Shown here piece by piece: positions 1 to 9,136 of a stretch of 64,000 nt of DNA (position 1 is the first letter of the stretch; each line of letters starts with the position of its first letter). Origin of the DNA: Nevskia sp. (GTDB lineage Bacteria > Pseudomonadota > Gammaproteobacteria > Nevskiales > Nevskiaceae); assembly GCA_019689635.1 (NCBI GenBank), contig JADGHB010000004.1, forward strand, positions 1-64,000. Reading direction: 5' to 3'. The notes under the pieces were generated by a model. That model searched no databases. It saw nothing but the letters and a program-made list of their open reading frames with translations, and was not told where the DNA came from. A program made the position numbers and the translations under genes.

Positions 1-88
1 TGCCGTCGCCGAGCAGCCCGCGGCGGATGTCGTCGAGCCAGACGCTCTGGCGGTAATCGGCCAGATCGAGCAGGGGGTTGTCGGTCAT
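1..88 (-). CDS. tal: Transaldolase, N-terminal fragment cut by window edge
   Basis: The minus strand from 88 reads MTDNPLLDLADYRQSVWLDD followed by IRRGLL. The SVWLDxIRR stretch is the usual start of bacterial transaldolases. Only 29 codons are present, so the catalytic lysine cannot be checked. A strong Shine-Dalgarno GGAGG sits at 99-95, six bases before the ATG. It is the third gene of a minus-strand carbohydrate operon after phosphoketolase and alpha-glucan phosphorylase, and transaldolase would recycle sedoheptulose-7-phosphate made alongside phosphoketolase. It could also be the N-terminus of a transaldolase/glucose-6-phosphate isomerase fusion; the window does not say. Confidence 0.7.
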   Translation of the reverse strand, partial: MTDNPLLDLADYRQSVWLDDIRRGLLGDG

Positions 89-477
89 GGAGTGCCTCCG
101 TGCGCCGGTCAAACCGGCGAGGTGTAGTGAATGAAAGAGTCATACGTTGAAGGGTTAGCGGCCCACGACGGCCCCGAGTCATGCGCAGGCGGGGGCGACT
201 CCGCCGGCGAAGCGTTGACAGGGGTACGTGCGGGCTGGGTATCGAGCCGCGAAATCCATGCCCCGCCGGTAGGTGGGTCACTTCGGGGTGCCGACGCCGT
301 GGAGGAGGGCGGAAGGCCACACCGGACGCGCCGCCAGCGCGAGGCGCGGACGGACTCCGCGCGGTCAGAGACCCTACGCACGCACGGAAACACCTCGCAC
401 GGGAACCGGGAGATCCCGCGCCCGTCTGCGGCAGAGGGAGTCGCAGACCGCAACGGGAAGTCCAAGGACTGAAGCCG

Positions 478-1974
478 ATGATGAACGGACGCGGGAAGTC
501 GGACAGCCTCGTAGTAGCGGGGAAGTCGCCGAACAAGGCCGTGGAACCGGCTGCGGAGGCGATGGAGCCAAGGGGGCTGGCCGAGGGGAACTCGCCCGAG
601 CGCAACATGCCCCGGACGCAGAGCCGGCAGGGCATGCCCAGCGCGCTCGAGCGGGTACGTCAGGCAGCAGTAAGAGACAGGAAGCAGCGGTTCACCGCGC
701 TCCTGCACCATGTCTACGACGTGGAGCGCCTGCGCGCGGCGTATTTCGCCATGAAGCGAGACGCCGCGGCCGGCATCGACGGCGAGACGTGGCGGCACTA
801 CGGCGAGAACCTGGAGGCCAATCTTGTGGACCTCGCCGACAGGCTGAAGCGGGGAGCGTACCGGGCGAAGCCGGTCAAGAGGGCATTCATCCCGAAGACG
901 GACGGGCGGCTGCGGCCGCTCGGTGTTCCCGCGCTGGAGGACAAGATCGTCCAGCGCGCCGTCGTCGAGGTCCTGAACGCCATCTACGAGATCGACTTCC
1001 TCGGCTTCTCCTATGGATTCCGGCCGGGGCGCAGCCCGCATCAGGCGCTGGATGCGCTCGCGGTCGGCATCCACCGGACGAAGGTGAACTGGGTGCTCGA
1101 CGCCGACATCCGAGGTTTCTTCGATACCCTCGACCACGGATGGCTGGTGAAGTTCGTCGAGCACCGCATCGCGGACCGGCGCGTCGTGCGGCTCATCCAG
1201 AAGTGGTTGGCCGCGGGCGTGCTGGAGGACGGGAAGCGAACACGTAGCGAGGTAGGGACCGTGCAGGGCGGGAGCATCAGCCCGCTTCTGGCGAACCTCT
1301 ACCTGCACTACGTGTTCGACCTCTGGGCCCACAACTGGAGGAAGAAGCGGGCGCGCGGCGACGTCATCATCGTGCGCTTTGCTGACGACTTCGTCGTGGG
1401 GTTCGAGCATCGCGAGGAAGCGGAGCGTTTCCTCGCCGAGCTTCGTGAGCGGTTCGCGAAGCTCGGCCTGGCGCTGCACCCGGACAAGACGCGCCTCATC
1501 GCCTTCGGCCGCAAGGCCGCCAGCGAGTGGCGTCACCGGGGTGGACCGAAGCCCGGCACCTTCAACTTTCTCGGCTTTCTGCATTCGTGCGGCAAGACGC
1601 GGAAGGGCAGGTTCATCGTGCTTCGCCAGACGATGCGAGAGCGGTTGCAAGCCAAGCTCGTGGCGTTGAAGCTGGAGCTGCGGCGGCGCATGCACCTGCC
1701 CGTCCCGGAACAGGGGACCTACGTGCGCAGCGTCGTCACAGGGCACGTGCGCTACTTCGGCGTGCCCAACAACGGCGCGGCCATTGGCCTGTTCCGCAAG
1801 GTGGCCGGCTGGCTGTGGTGGCGCGTACTGAAGCGGAGGAGTCAGCGCAAGCGACTCCCGTGGAAGCGGATGAAGCGCTACCTCGACCGCTGGCTGCCGC
1901 CCGCGCGCATCTGCCACCCTTGGCCCTCGCAGCGCCTGGCGTTCGTCACCCAAGGCAAGAGCCGGATGCGGTAG
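478..1974 (+). CDS. ltrA: Group II intron reverse transcriptase/maturase
   Basis: About 498 residues if started at the ATG at 478; ATG 607 (MPRTQSRQG) is an alternative. The reading frame stays open further upstream, but that part overlaps structured intron RNA. The order of motifs is that of intron-encoded RTs: RT0-RT1 region (GIDGETWRHYG), the FIPKTDGRLRPLGVP motif, GFRPGRSPHQAL, an RT4 TVQGGSISPLLANLYL block, and the catalytic FADD box (FADDFVVGF). These are followed by a maturase X/thumb region. There is no C-terminal HNH endonuclease, so target cleavage would be endonuclease-independent. The stop codon (1972-1974) falls inside intron domain V. Confidence 0.93.
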   Translation: MMNGRGKSDSLVVAGKSPNKAVEPAAEAMEPRGLAEGNSPERNMPRTQSRQGMPSALERVRQAAVRDRKQRFTALLHHVYDVERLRAAYFAMKRDAAAGIDGETWRHYGENLEANLVDLADRLKRGAYRAKPVKRAFIPKTDGRLRPLGVPALEDKIVQRAVVEVLNAIYEIDFLGFSYGFRPGRSPHQALDALAVGIHRTKVNWVLDADIRGFFDTLDHGWLVKFVEHRIADRRVVRLIQKWLAAGVLEDGKRTRSEVGTVQGGSISPLLANLYLHYVFDLWAHNWRKKRARGDVIIVRFADDFVVGFEHREEAERFLAELRERFAKLGLALHPDKTRLIAFGRKAASEWRHRGGPKPGTFNFLGFLHSCGKTRKGRFIVLRQTMRERLQAKLVALKLELRRRMHLPVPEQGTYVRSVVTGHVRYFGVPNNGAAIGLFRKVAGWLWWRVLKRRSQRKRLPWKRMKRYLDRWLPPARICHPWPSQRLAFVTQGKSRMR

Positions 1975-2031
1975 CTCCGCACGTCCGGATCCGTGGAGGG
2001 GGTGTTCAGCGATGAGCATTCCTACTCCGAC
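1959..2031 (+). ncRNA. Group II intron domains V and VI
   Basis: Domain V is a 34-base hairpin at 1959-1992. It starts GAGCCGGATGCGG, including the AGC catalytic triad, and closes with CCGCACGTCCGGATCC. Domain VI follows: GGAG (1995-1998) can pair with CTCC (2025-2028), leaving the A at 2024 bulged as the branch point, and the intron ends at 2031. This is visual base pairing only; no folding was run. Confidence 0.8.
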
Positions 2032-2046
2032 TTTCGGGCGAGTCAT

Positions 2047-4572
2047 TCAGGCCGGACGTTGCCACCAGTGGATCAGCTCGCATTCGAGCGGCACGCGGGC
2101 CTCGGCGTGGTCCGGGACGATGCGCGGAGTGTAATCCTCCGCGGGCCGCGTGCCGGCGAGCCGCACCTGATAGAGAAAGGCGTTTTGGGCGCCTTCGATG
2201 GGCGCGCCGCGCTCCATGCGCTGCACGACCGGCTCTTCGCCGGGCAGGGGATCGGCGTAGAGCTCCACCGCCACCGCTTGCGGCGCGATCTCGCCGAGAT
2301 AGACCTGGGCGTGAAACAGCCAGCCGTCGCCGTCGCGGCGCTGCTCGACGTTGCCGAAACGCACTTCGTGCCAGCGGCTGCGCAGCGTGGCTTCCCAGCG
2401 GCGCAGTTCGACGGCGAGCCGGCCGCCGTCGGCGCAACGCCGCTGGCAGGCGGCGGCGGCCGGGCGATAGAGCTGCTCGAGGTACTCGCGCAGCATGCGA
2501 TTGGTGGAAAAGCGCGGCGCCAGGCTGGCCAGACTGGCGCGCAGGCGCGCGACCCATTGGCGAGGGATGCCTGCGGCGTCGCGCGTGTAGAACTGCGGGA
2601 CGACTTCGCGTTCGAGCAGCTCGTACAGGCGCAGGGCGTCGAGCAGATCGTTCTTCGCGTCGTGCGCGGTCCGGCCATCGCCGATGGCCCAGCCGACTTC
2701 GGGCGTGTAGGCCTCGGCCCACCAGCCGTCCACGGTCGAGAGGTTGAGGCCGCCGTTGACCAGCACCTTCATGCCGCTGGTGCCGCAGGCCTCCCAGAAG
2801 CGCCGCGGCGTATTGATCCATAGATCCACGCCCTGCACCAGGAGCTGCGCCAGCGCGAGGTCGTAATCTTCCAGGAATACCGCGTGCGAGCGCAGGTCCG
2901 GCCGCTGGCAGAAAGCAGCCCACTCGCGCACCATGCGCTTGCCCTCCGCATCCTGCGGGTGCGCCTTGCCCGCGACGATCAACTGTACCGGCCGGTGCGG
3001 GTCTGTGAGCAGGCGCGCCAGGCGTTCGGGATCGGTGAGCAGGAGGTTGGGGCGCTTGTAGGCCGTGAAGCGACGCGCAAAGCCCAGGGTGAGTGCGTTG
3101 GGATCGAGCACCTGGGCGGCAGCGGCGATCTCGGCCGGATCGGCGCCCCGCTGGCCGAGCTGACGCCTCAGGCGCAAGCGCGCCTGCTGCACCAGGTCCT
3201 GCCGCTCCCGCGCTTTGAACGTCCACAAGGTCTTGTCGTCGAGCGCTTCGACCGCCTCCTTGAGCTCGCTCAGGGCGCTGCGCCAACGGCCTTTGCCGCA
3301 GGACGCGGTCCACAGTTCGTCGGCCCACTGCGAGTCCCAGCTCGGCGCGTGCACGCCATTGGTGATGTGGCCGACCGGCACCTGCACACGGGGCCAGCGC
3401 GGGTAGAGCGGTTGCATCAGCTGGTGCGTCACCGTACGGTGCAAGCGGCTCACCGCATTGACCTGGCCGCAGGTGCGCATGGCGAGATAGGCCATGTTGA
3501 ACGGTTCGGACGAGTCGCACGGGTCGCGCCGGCCCAGTCCGGCGAGCGCCTGTTCCTCCACGCCCAGTTCGCGGGCGAATTCGCGCCCGTAGCGGACCAG
3601 CAGGTCCATGGGGTAGCGATCGAACGCCGCGTCCACCGCGGTGTGGGTGGTGAAGACGTTACCGGCCCGCGTCGCCCACAGCGCTTCCCAGAAGTCCAGT
3701 TTGTGCTCCTGCATGAACGCGCGCGCGCGGGCGAGCGTGACCAGCGCGGCGTGTCCTTCGTTGAGGTGGCAGATCTGGGGCCGGTAACCCAGCGCGCCGA
3801 GCGCGGCCCAGCCGCCGATGCCCAGCACCAGCTCTTGCACGAAGCGCGTTTCGGGTTCGGCGTCGTAGAGCTTGCCGGTGATGCCGCGATCGGCCGGGCT
3901 GTTGAGGGGATCGTTGCAGTCCAGCAGCAGCAAGGGCACGCGCCCGACCTGCGCACGCCACACGCGCAACCTCAGGGTGCGTCCGGGCAGGTGCAACGGC
4001 ACCGAGAGCCAGGCGCCGTCGGCGTCACGCGCAGCCACGATGGGCAGCGTGTCGGGTGCGTTGGCCGGATACAGCTCGCGCTGCGCGCCGTCCGCGTCGA
4101 GCATCTGGCGGAAGTAGCCTTCCTGGTAGAGCAGCCCCACCGCCACCATGGGCAAGCCCAGCTCGCTGGCGGCCTTGAGATAGTCGCCGGCGAGGACGCC
4201 CAGCCCGCCCGAGTACAGCGGCAGCGCTTCGGCCAGGGCGTACTCCATGCAGAAATAGGCCGTCAGCGGCAGCTGATCTCCGCCGCGGGTCTGTAACCAG
4301 GCCGGCGCGGTATGGTGTTCGTGCAATTCGCGGGCGACGCGATCCACCTCGGCGCGGAAGGCCGCATCGGCGGCGGCACTTTCCAGACGCCGCTGCGAGA
4401 CGGTCTGCAGGATGAGCCAGGGGTTTCGGGTGTTGAGCCAGATCTCCGGGGCCAGGCGCTCCCACAGGCGATCGGAGGCGTGATTCCAGGTCCAGTGCAG
4501 ATTGACCGCGATCTCGGCGAGGGCTTCCAATCCTGCCGGCAAGGGTCTGCCGAAAGGCGTGCCTACTTCCAT
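2047..4572 (-). CDS. glgP: Alpha-glucan (glycogen) phosphorylase
   Basis: The 841-residue protein starts [14 protein letters not shown]. It releases glucose-1-phosphate from glycogen or maltodextrin using pyridoxal phosphate. The N-terminus carries the DUF3417 block seen in GlgP-type alpha-glucan phosphorylases ([17 protein letters not shown]). The C-terminal half has the PLP/phosphate motif [19 protein letters not shown], followed by DGWWAEAY. Length matches the short GlgP family (about 840-860). The start overlaps the end of phosphoketolase by 10 bases, implying translational coupling. The product can enter the hexose-phosphate pool that feeds phosphoketolase and transaldolase. Confidence 0.95.
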   Translation of the reverse strand: MEVGTPFGRPLPAGLEALAEIAVNLHWTWNHASDRLWERLAPEIWLNTRNPWLILQTVSQRRLESAAADAAFRAEVDRVARELHEHHTAPAWLQTRGGDQLPLTAYFCMEYALAEALPLYSGGLGVLAGDYLKAASELGLPMVAVGLLYQEGYFRQMLDADGAQRELYPANAPDTLPIVAARDADGAWLSVPLHLPGRTLRLRVWRAQVGRVPLLLLDCNDPLNSPADRGITGKLYDAEPETRFVQELVLGIGGWAALGALGYRPQICHLNEGHAALVTLARARAFMQEHKLDFWEALWATRAGNVFTTHTAVDAAFDRYPMDLLVRYGREFARELGVEEQALAGLGRRDPCDSSEPFNMAYLAMRTCGQVNAVSRLHRTVTHQLMQPLYPRWPRVQVPVGHITNGVHAPSWDSQWADELWTASCGKGRWRSALSELKEAVEALDDKTLWTFKARERQDLVQQARLRLRRQLGQRGADPAEIAAAAQVLDPNALTLGFARRFTAYKRPNLLLTDPERLARLLTDPHRPVQLIVAGKAHPQDAEGKRMVREWAAFCQRPDLRSHAVFLEDYDLALAQLLVQGVDLWINTPRRFWEACGTSGMKVLVNGGLNLSTVDGWWAEAYTPEVGWAIGDGRTAHDAKNDLLDALRLYELLEREVVPQFYTRDAAGIPRQWVARLRASLASLAPRFSTNRMLREYLEQLYRPAAAACQRRCADGGRLAVELRRWEATLRSRWHEVRFGNVEQRRDGDGWLFHAQVYLGEIAPQAVAVELYADPLPGEEPVVQRMERGAPIEGAQNAFLYQVRLAGTRPAEDYTPRIVPDHAEARVPLECELIHWWQRPA

Positions 4573-6950
4573 TGCCACTGGCGGATTTCCGGCAGGTCCT
4601 CGCCGCGGCGGACGATATAGTTGCGATGTTCGACCAGCTTGTCGCGCACCAGCTGCTTGAGGTAAGCCGCGCGGTAGGCGAGCTTGGGGACGCGGTCGGC
4701 GACGTCGGCGACGAGGTGGAAGCGGTCCAGCTCGTTGCGCACCGCCATGTCGAAGGGCGTGGTCGTGGTGCCTTCCTCCTTGTAGCCGCGCACGTGCAGG
4801 TTGGCGTGGCCGGCGCGGCGATAGGTCAGGCGGTGGATCAGCCAGGGATAGCCGTGATAGGCGAAGATCACCGGCTTGTCGCGCGTGAACAATGCATCGT
4901 AGTCGCGGTCGCTGAGGCCGTGCGGATGTTCTTCGTGCGGCTGCAAGGTCATCAGATCCACGACGTTGATCACGCGCATGCGCAGCTCCGGTGCGTGCTG
5001 GCGCAACAGCTCCACTGCGGCCAGCACTTCGATCGTCGGAACATCGCCGGCGCAGGCCAGCACCACGTCGGGCTCGGAATCCGCGTCGTTGCTCGCCCAG
5101 TCCCAGACGCCGATGCCGGCGGCGCAGTGCTTGATCGCGGCGTCGAGGGTGAGCCACTGCGGCTGCGGCTGCTTGCCGGCGACGATCACGTTGATGCGAT
5201 CGCGCGAGCGCAAGCAATGCTCGGCCACGCACAGCAGCGTGTTGGCGTCCGGCGGGAGATAGACGCGGATGATGTCGGCTTTCTTGTTGACGACGTGGTC
5301 GATGAAGCCCGGATCCTGGTGGGAGAAACCGTTGTGGTCCTGGCGCCAGACGTGCGAGGTGAGCAGGATGTTGAGCGAGGCGATCGGCCGCCGCCAGGGA
5401 ACTTCCTTGCTGACCTTCAGCCACTTGGCGTGCTGGTTGAACATCGAGTCCACGATGTGGATGAAAGCCTCGTAACAGGAAAACAGGCCGTGGCGGCCGG
5501 TGAGCAGATAGCCTTCCAGCCAGCCTTGGCAGAGATGCTCCGACAGCACTTCCATGACGCGGCCATCCGGCGCAAGATGGGCATCGTCATCGGGATGCCG
5601 TTCGCCCATCCACGTGCGGCCGGTGACCTCGAACAGCGCGTCGAGGCGGTTGGAGGTGGTCTCGTCGGGACCGACGACGCGAAAGTTGCGGCGCTCGGCG
5701 TTGAGCCTCATCACGTCGCGCAGATAACGGCCGAGCACGCGGGTGGCCTCGGCGTGCACCGCGCCGGGTTGCGGCACCGCCACCGCGTGCGCGGCGAGCG
5801 GCGGCAGTTCCAGCGAGCGCAGCAGCCGCCCGCCGTTGGCGTGCGGGTTGGCGCCCATGCGCCGCTCGCCCTGGGGCGCCAGCGCGATCGTTTCGGGATA
5901 CGGGCGGCCGCGCTCGTCGAACAGTTGTTCCGGCCGGTAGCTGCGCAGCCAGGCTTCCAGTTGCGCAAGGTGGGCGGGGTTGGTGGCGACTTCGGCCAGC
6001 GGCACCTGGTGCGAGCGCCAGGAGCCTTCGGTCTTCTTGCCATCCACGGTTTTGGGGCCGGTCCAGCCCTTGGGTGTCGCCAGCACGATCGCGGGCCACT
6101 TCTGCCGGGCGACGGCCGGAGGATTCCCGCGCGCCGCCGTCTGGATCGCGCGGATGGCCGCCAGCGACCGGTCCAGCGCGACCGCCATCTGACGATGCAC
6201 CGCGTCCGGTTCTTCGCCTTCCACGAAAATCGGCGCGTAACCGTAGCCGGTCAGCAGGCTCGCCAGCTCTGCGCGCGGGATGCGCGCCAACACCGTGGGA
6301 TTGGCGATCTTGTAGCCGTTCAAATGCAGAATCGGCAGAACCGCGCCGTCGCGCGCCGGATCGAGGAATTTGTTGGAATGCCAGGCGGTGGCCAGCGGAC
6401 CGGTTTCGGCTTCGCCATCGCCGATCACGCAGACCACGATCAGCTCGGGATGGTCGAAAGCCGCGCCGTAGGCGTGCGCCAGGCTGTAGCCCAGCTCACC
6501 GCCTTCGTGGATCGAACCCGGCGTCTCCGGCGTGACGTGGCTGCCGACACCGCCGGGAAACGAGAAGCGGCGGAACAGACGGCGCATGCCCTCGAGATCG
6601 CGCCCGAGGTCGGGATAGCATTCGCTATAGCTGCCCTCGAGCCAGGTGTTGGCGATCATCGCCGGTCCGCCGTGGCCGGGCCCGGCGACGAAGATCATCT
6701 GCAGATCGTCGCGTCGGATCACGCGGTTCAGATGGGCGTAGATGAAGTTGAGGCCGGGCGTGGTGCCCCAGTGGCCGAGCAAACGCGGTTTGATGTGCGC
6801 GGCGTCGAGCGGCTCGCGCAGCAGGGGATTGTCGAGCAGATAGATCTGGCCGACGGAGAGATAATTGGCTGCGCGCCACCAGAGGTTGAGCCGCTGCAGT
6901 TCGGCGGCGTCGAGTGCGGCGGACGGGGATGAAGCCTGCCAGTCGTTCAT
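4563..6950 (-). CDS. xfp: Xylulose-5-phosphate/fructose-6-phosphate phosphoketolase
   Basis: A 795-residue thiamine-diphosphate enzyme that splits xylulose-5-phosphate and/or fructose-6-phosphate with phosphate, giving acetyl phosphate. Family motifs are clear: [52 protein letters not shown] and [18 protein letters not shown]. Two upstream in-frame starts exist (6995 and 7019). The FNR-type box at 7018-7033 with a matching -10 at 6996-6991 predicts a transcript start near 6984, so the ATG at 6950 (MNDWQAS) is preferred; no clear Shine-Dalgarno precedes it. It leads the operon xfp-glgP-tal, which suggests acetate or acetyl-CoA production from stored glycogen. Confidence 0.95.
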   Translation of the reverse strand: MNDWQASSPSAALDAAELQRLNLWWRAANYLSVGQIYLLDNPLLREPLDAAHIKPRLLGHWGTTPGLNFIYAHLNRVIRRDDLQMIFVAGPGHGGPAMIANTWLEGSYSECYPDLGRDLEGMRRLFRRFSFPGGVGSHVTPETPGSIHEGGELGYSLAHAYGAAFDHPELIVVCVIGDGEAETGPLATAWHSNKFLDPARDGAVLPILHLNGYKIANPTVLARIPRAELASLLTGYGYAPIFVEGEEPDAVHRQMAVALDRSLAAIRAIQTAARGNPPAVARQKWPAIVLATPKGWTGPKTVDGKKTEGSWRSHQVPLAEVATNPAHLAQLEAWLRSYRPEQLFDERGRPYPETIALAPQGERRMGANPHANGGRLLRSLELPPLAAHAVAVPQPGAVHAEATRVLGRYLRDVMRLNAERRNFRVVGPDETTSNRLDALFEVTGRTWMGERHPDDDAHLAPDGRVMEVLSEHLCQGWLEGYLLTGRHGLFSCYEAFIHIVDSMFNQHAKWLKVSKEVPWRRPIASLNILLTSHVWRQDHNGFSHQDPGFIDHVVNKKADIIRVYLPPDANTLLCVAEHCLRSRDRINVIVAGKQPQPQWLTLDAAIKHCAAGIGVWDWASNDADSEPDVVLACAGDVPTIEVLAAVELLRQHAPELRMRVINVVDLMTLQPHEEHPHGLSDRDYDALFTRDKPVIFAYHGYPWLIHRLTYRRAGHANLHVRGYKEEGTTTTPFDMAVRNELDRFHLVADVADRVPKLAYRAAYLKQLVRDKLVEHRNYIVRRGEDLPEIRQWQWK

Positions 6951-6983
6951 GGCGTTCGAAGCGGTGCGTAACGGGACGGTCGA

Positions 6984-7067
6984 TTCCCGAAGCATAGTCT
7001 CCGCGTGCGTACGTTCCATTGACCTGAGTCAATCGGCCGAGTGCCGCGGCGTTGGATGATGAACGCC
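6984..7067. promoter_or_regulatory. Divergent promoter region with an FNR/ANR-type box
   Basis: A perfect inverted repeat ATTGACCTGAGTCAAT occupies 7018-7033. Its core TTGAC-N4-GTCAA matches the FNR/ANR/FixK half-site pattern TTGAY-N4-RTCAA. On the minus strand a -10-like TATGCT lies at 6996-6991, with its centre 32 bases from the box centre. On the plus strand GATGAT lies at 7055-7060, also 32 bases from the centre. That spacing is what a class II site at -41.5 requires, so one dimer could drive both xfp and the glutamine amidotransferase. The spacing is seen; the regulation is inferred. Confidence 0.6.
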
Positions 7068-7091
7068 ATGTGAAAGACGCCGGTGCGAACG

Positions 7092-7916
7092 ATGTGCGAA
7101 CTTTTTGCCATGTCCAGCCGTATGCCGGCCAGCGTGCGGTTCTCGCTGGAGGCCTTCGCGCGGCGCGGCGGACTGGAGGGGCCGCACAAGGATGGCTGGG
7201 GACTGGCGTACTACCGCGACGGCGACGTGCAACGGATCCGGGATCCCGAGCCTGCCGCGCACAGCGCCTGCCTCCGTTTCCTGCAGGATCGTCCGTTCAT
7301 CAGTTCCGCCGTGATCGGCCACATCCGCCGGGCAACCCAGGGTTCGCACGGGCTACGCAACTGCCAGCCGTTCACGCGCGAGCTGGGCGGCGCGATGCAC
7401 GTGTTCGCGCACAACGGCGATCTCGACGCGGTGCGCCTGCGAACCCGCTTCACGCTCGGTGCCTATCACCCGGTCGGCGACACCGATTCCGAATACGCGT
7501 TCTGCGCGCTGCTGGAAGACCTGCGCCTGGCCTGGATCGCGGAGGGCGGCCGGCCGCCGCTCGCGGCGCGGCTGGCGATCGTCGCCGACTTCGCGGCCGC
7601 GATCCGCGCACTGGGACCCGCCAACTTCATCTATGCCGACGGCGATGCGCTATTCGCGCACGGGCACCGGCGCATGCACGACGGCGAAGGACCGCGGCCG
7701 CCGGGTCTCCATGTGTTGTGCCGCCACTGCACGCAAGCTGCGGCGAGCTTCGAGGCCGAAGGTCTCTCGCTCCGCTCGGCGCCGGCGGAACAGGACGTGG
7801 TGCTGTTCGCAAGCCAGCCGCTGACCGCGGAGCCCGCCTGGCAGCCGCTGGGGGAAGGCGAGGTGATCGCCGTGCGCGGGGGGCGCGTGGCGGCCCGTGT
7901 GCCGGCTGACCGGTAG
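7092..7916 (+). CDS. Class II glutamine amidotransferase (YafJ-like)
   Basis: A 274-residue protein of the YafJ/GATase-2 family. The start was set at ATG 7092 because the next codon is the Cys expected to become the N-terminal nucleophile (MCELFAMSS); a GTG three codons upstream would bury it. Other motifs fit: GPHKDGWGLAYY, GHIRRATQG and FAHNGDL. These Ntn-type domains hydrolyse glutamine to ammonia and glutamate; the acceptor for YafJ-like proteins is not established. The gene is transcribed divergently from xfp. Confidence 0.85.
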   Translation: MCELFAMSSRMPASVRFSLEAFARRGGLEGPHKDGWGLAYYRDGDVQRIRDPEPAAHSACLRFLQDRPFISSAVIGHIRRATQGSHGLRNCQPFTRELGGAMHVFAHNGDLDAVRLRTRFTLGAYHPVGDTDSEYAFCALLEDLRLAWIAEGGRPPLAARLAIVADFAAAIRALGPANFIYADGDALFAHGHRRMHDGEGPRPPGLHVLCRHCTQAAASFEAEGLSLRSAPAEQDVVLFASQPLTAEPAWQPLGEGEVIAVRGGRVAARVPADR

Positions 7917-8059
7917 CAGCGCCGCGCCAAGGCCGATCCATTTCACCGCCGGATTGCTCACGCTGCCCTTGGCCGGAATCTTTTCGACGTTGCAGCCTGC
8001 GCTGCCTCCCGGCGCGGACCATCGAGCCGGCCCTATACGGCAGCAAAACGGTCACCGTC

Positions 8060-8075
8060 ATTGATCGAGGTCAAT
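8060..8075. promoter_or_regulatory. Second FNR/ANR-type box, upstream of ompW
   Basis: ATTGATCGAGGTCAAT contains TTGAT-N4-GTCAA, nine of ten positions of the FNR/ANR consensus TTGAT-N4-ATCAA. It is centred 79 bases before the ompW start. A poor -10 (GACCAT, 8098-8103) lies 33 bases from its centre. E. coli ompW is known to be FNR-responsive, which supports a regulatory reading. Confidence 0.55.
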
Positions 8076-8146
8076 GCCGCGCGCGAGCCCTGGCACGGAC
8101 CATGGGCCGCCTCGATCGGAGGCACTGTGTCGTGTCGGAGAGCCTC

Positions 8147-8767
8147 ATGAACTCAAAATTGTTTATCGTATTGCTGCTCGGGATCGGCGCGCTCGCCCCC
8201 ATGGCGGCATCCGCTGAGGGCTGTTTCCAGCAGGCTCAGCCCTGGATGGTGCGCGTGGGCGGGCACAATATCGATCCCACCGGCGGCACCAGCAATACCT
8301 CGGCGGGCGGCGTGGCCGTGGACAGCAAGTTCGGTTTGACGCTCAACCTCGACTACCGCTTGTGCAAGAACCTGAGCGTGGACGTCCTGGGTTCACAACT
8401 CTTCACCCATGACCTCAAGCTCAACGGGACCAAGGTCGGCACCACCCAGCTCCTGCCGCCGACGCTGACGTTGCAATATCACATTCTGCCCGACACACGC
8501 TTCGATCCCTTCGTCGGCGTAGGCGTCAACTACACCCACTTCTGGCATGAACGCATCAATGTGCCAGGCGTGAGTTTGCACCTGAGCCCAACCTTCGGTT
8601 TCGCCGCGCAGGCCGGGGTGGACATCGCGCTGGCCCCCCGCTGGGTCATGGGCGTGGACGTGCGCTACATGCAGATCGAGCCCGACGCCTACGTCAATGG
8701 CACCAAGATCGGCACCGTGAACGTCGATCCCGTGGCCTATGGCGTGAACTTCGGTTATCGCTTCTAG
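8147..8767 (+). CDS. ompW: OmpW family outer membrane protein
   Basis: 206 residues. The ATG at 8147 follows GGAG at 8137-8140 and opens a classic signal peptide (MNSKLFIVLLLGIGALAPMAASA). The mature part shows OmpW-type beta strands: PWMVRVGGHNIDP, a DVLGSQLFTHDL region, LLPPTLTLQYHI, FDPFVGVGVNYTHFW, and a final YGVNFGYRF strand ending in the aromatic residue typical of outer-membrane barrels. OmpW forms a small eight-stranded channel for hydrophobic molecules. The gene stands alone between an FNR-type box and a strong downstream terminator. Confidence 0.92.
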   Translation: MNSKLFIVLLLGIGALAPMAASAEGCFQQAQPWMVRVGGHNIDPTGGTSNTSAGGVAVDSKFGLTLNLDYRLCKNLSVDVLGSQLFTHDLKLNGTKVGTTQLLPPTLTLQYHILPDTRFDPFVGVGVNYTHFWHERINVPGVSLHLSPTFGFAAQAGVDIALAPRWVMGVDVRYMQIEPDAYVNGTKIGTVNVDPVAYGVNFGYRF

Positions 8768-9136
8768 TCCGCATCCATCATGAGGGGATCGAGCGCTCAC
8801 CCGTCGCTCGAGGCGGCCCCGCAGACCGGCCGAAAGCCGATCAGCCCGAAAATCCGGGGAACGGGTTGTTCTAAGGTGAAACCGCCAGCCAGCGCAGCTT
8901 CCATCAAGCTCGGCGTCGGATTTTCGTGCGACCTCGTGATGGATGCGGGCGAGCGTTCGAGCGTCCAGGCAAGGCTCAAACGTCCGGCGCCGGGAACCCG
9001 GCGCCGGACGCTTTTATCGCAGGCTTCGTGAAGGAGCGGCGGAAGATCGCCGCGGGTCGCGTTGGCGCTTGAAATCCGCGGGCATGGATCATAAATCCGC
9101 GGCAGATCCGCGATAGAATGGCTCCGGAGGTCTCGT
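8768..9136. other. Intergenic region between ompW and fmdB
   Basis: This 369-base stretch has no convincing gene: the short open frames here have no recognisable protein character. It contains one strong terminator hairpin (8981-9010). The rest shows nothing I can name apart from the purine-rich GGAGG at 9126-9130 that serves fmdB. Confidence 0.6.
8981..9010 (+). terminator. Rho-independent terminator after ompW
   Basis: A perfect 14-bp inverted repeat (CGTCCGGCGCCGGG, a 2-base loop AA, then its complement) is followed directly by CTTTTAT. It lies 214 bases after ompW and would end that transcript. Confidence 0.85.

Larger units (their letters stand above)
100..2031 (+). mobile_element. Group II intron with its own reverse transcriptase, antisense to the host operon
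   Basis: The element starts with the canonical GTGCG at 100-104, which leads into a hairpin (GCGCCGGT...ACCGGCG). It carries a maturase-type reverse transcriptase and ends with a domain V/VI structure whose last bases are GAC at 2031. The proposed branch adenosine is at 2024, seven bases before the end, as expected for a group II intron. It lies on the plus strand, whereas the flanking genes are on the minus strand, so it cannot splice out of the operon message. Without it, the phosphorylase stop and the transaldolase start would be only 26 bases apart. The boundaries are read from motifs, not from an empty-site comparison. Confidence 0.85.

Noticed and set aside
109-2046. Long minus-strand open frame across the intron (645 codons)
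   Set aside because: It is antisense to a well-supported reverse transcriptase with clear motifs and has no family features; high-GC DNA gives many long shadow frames.
4572-6932. Long plus-strand open frame opposite phosphoketolase
   Set aside because: The minus-strand protein has all phosphoketolase motifs; the antisense frame shows none.
7917-8060. Minus-strand stretch reading AGCNVEKIPAKGS and then VSNPAVKWIGLG
   Set aside because: It is protein-like for about 35 residues but runs into the amidotransferase antisense and has no start or family match, so I do not call a gene.
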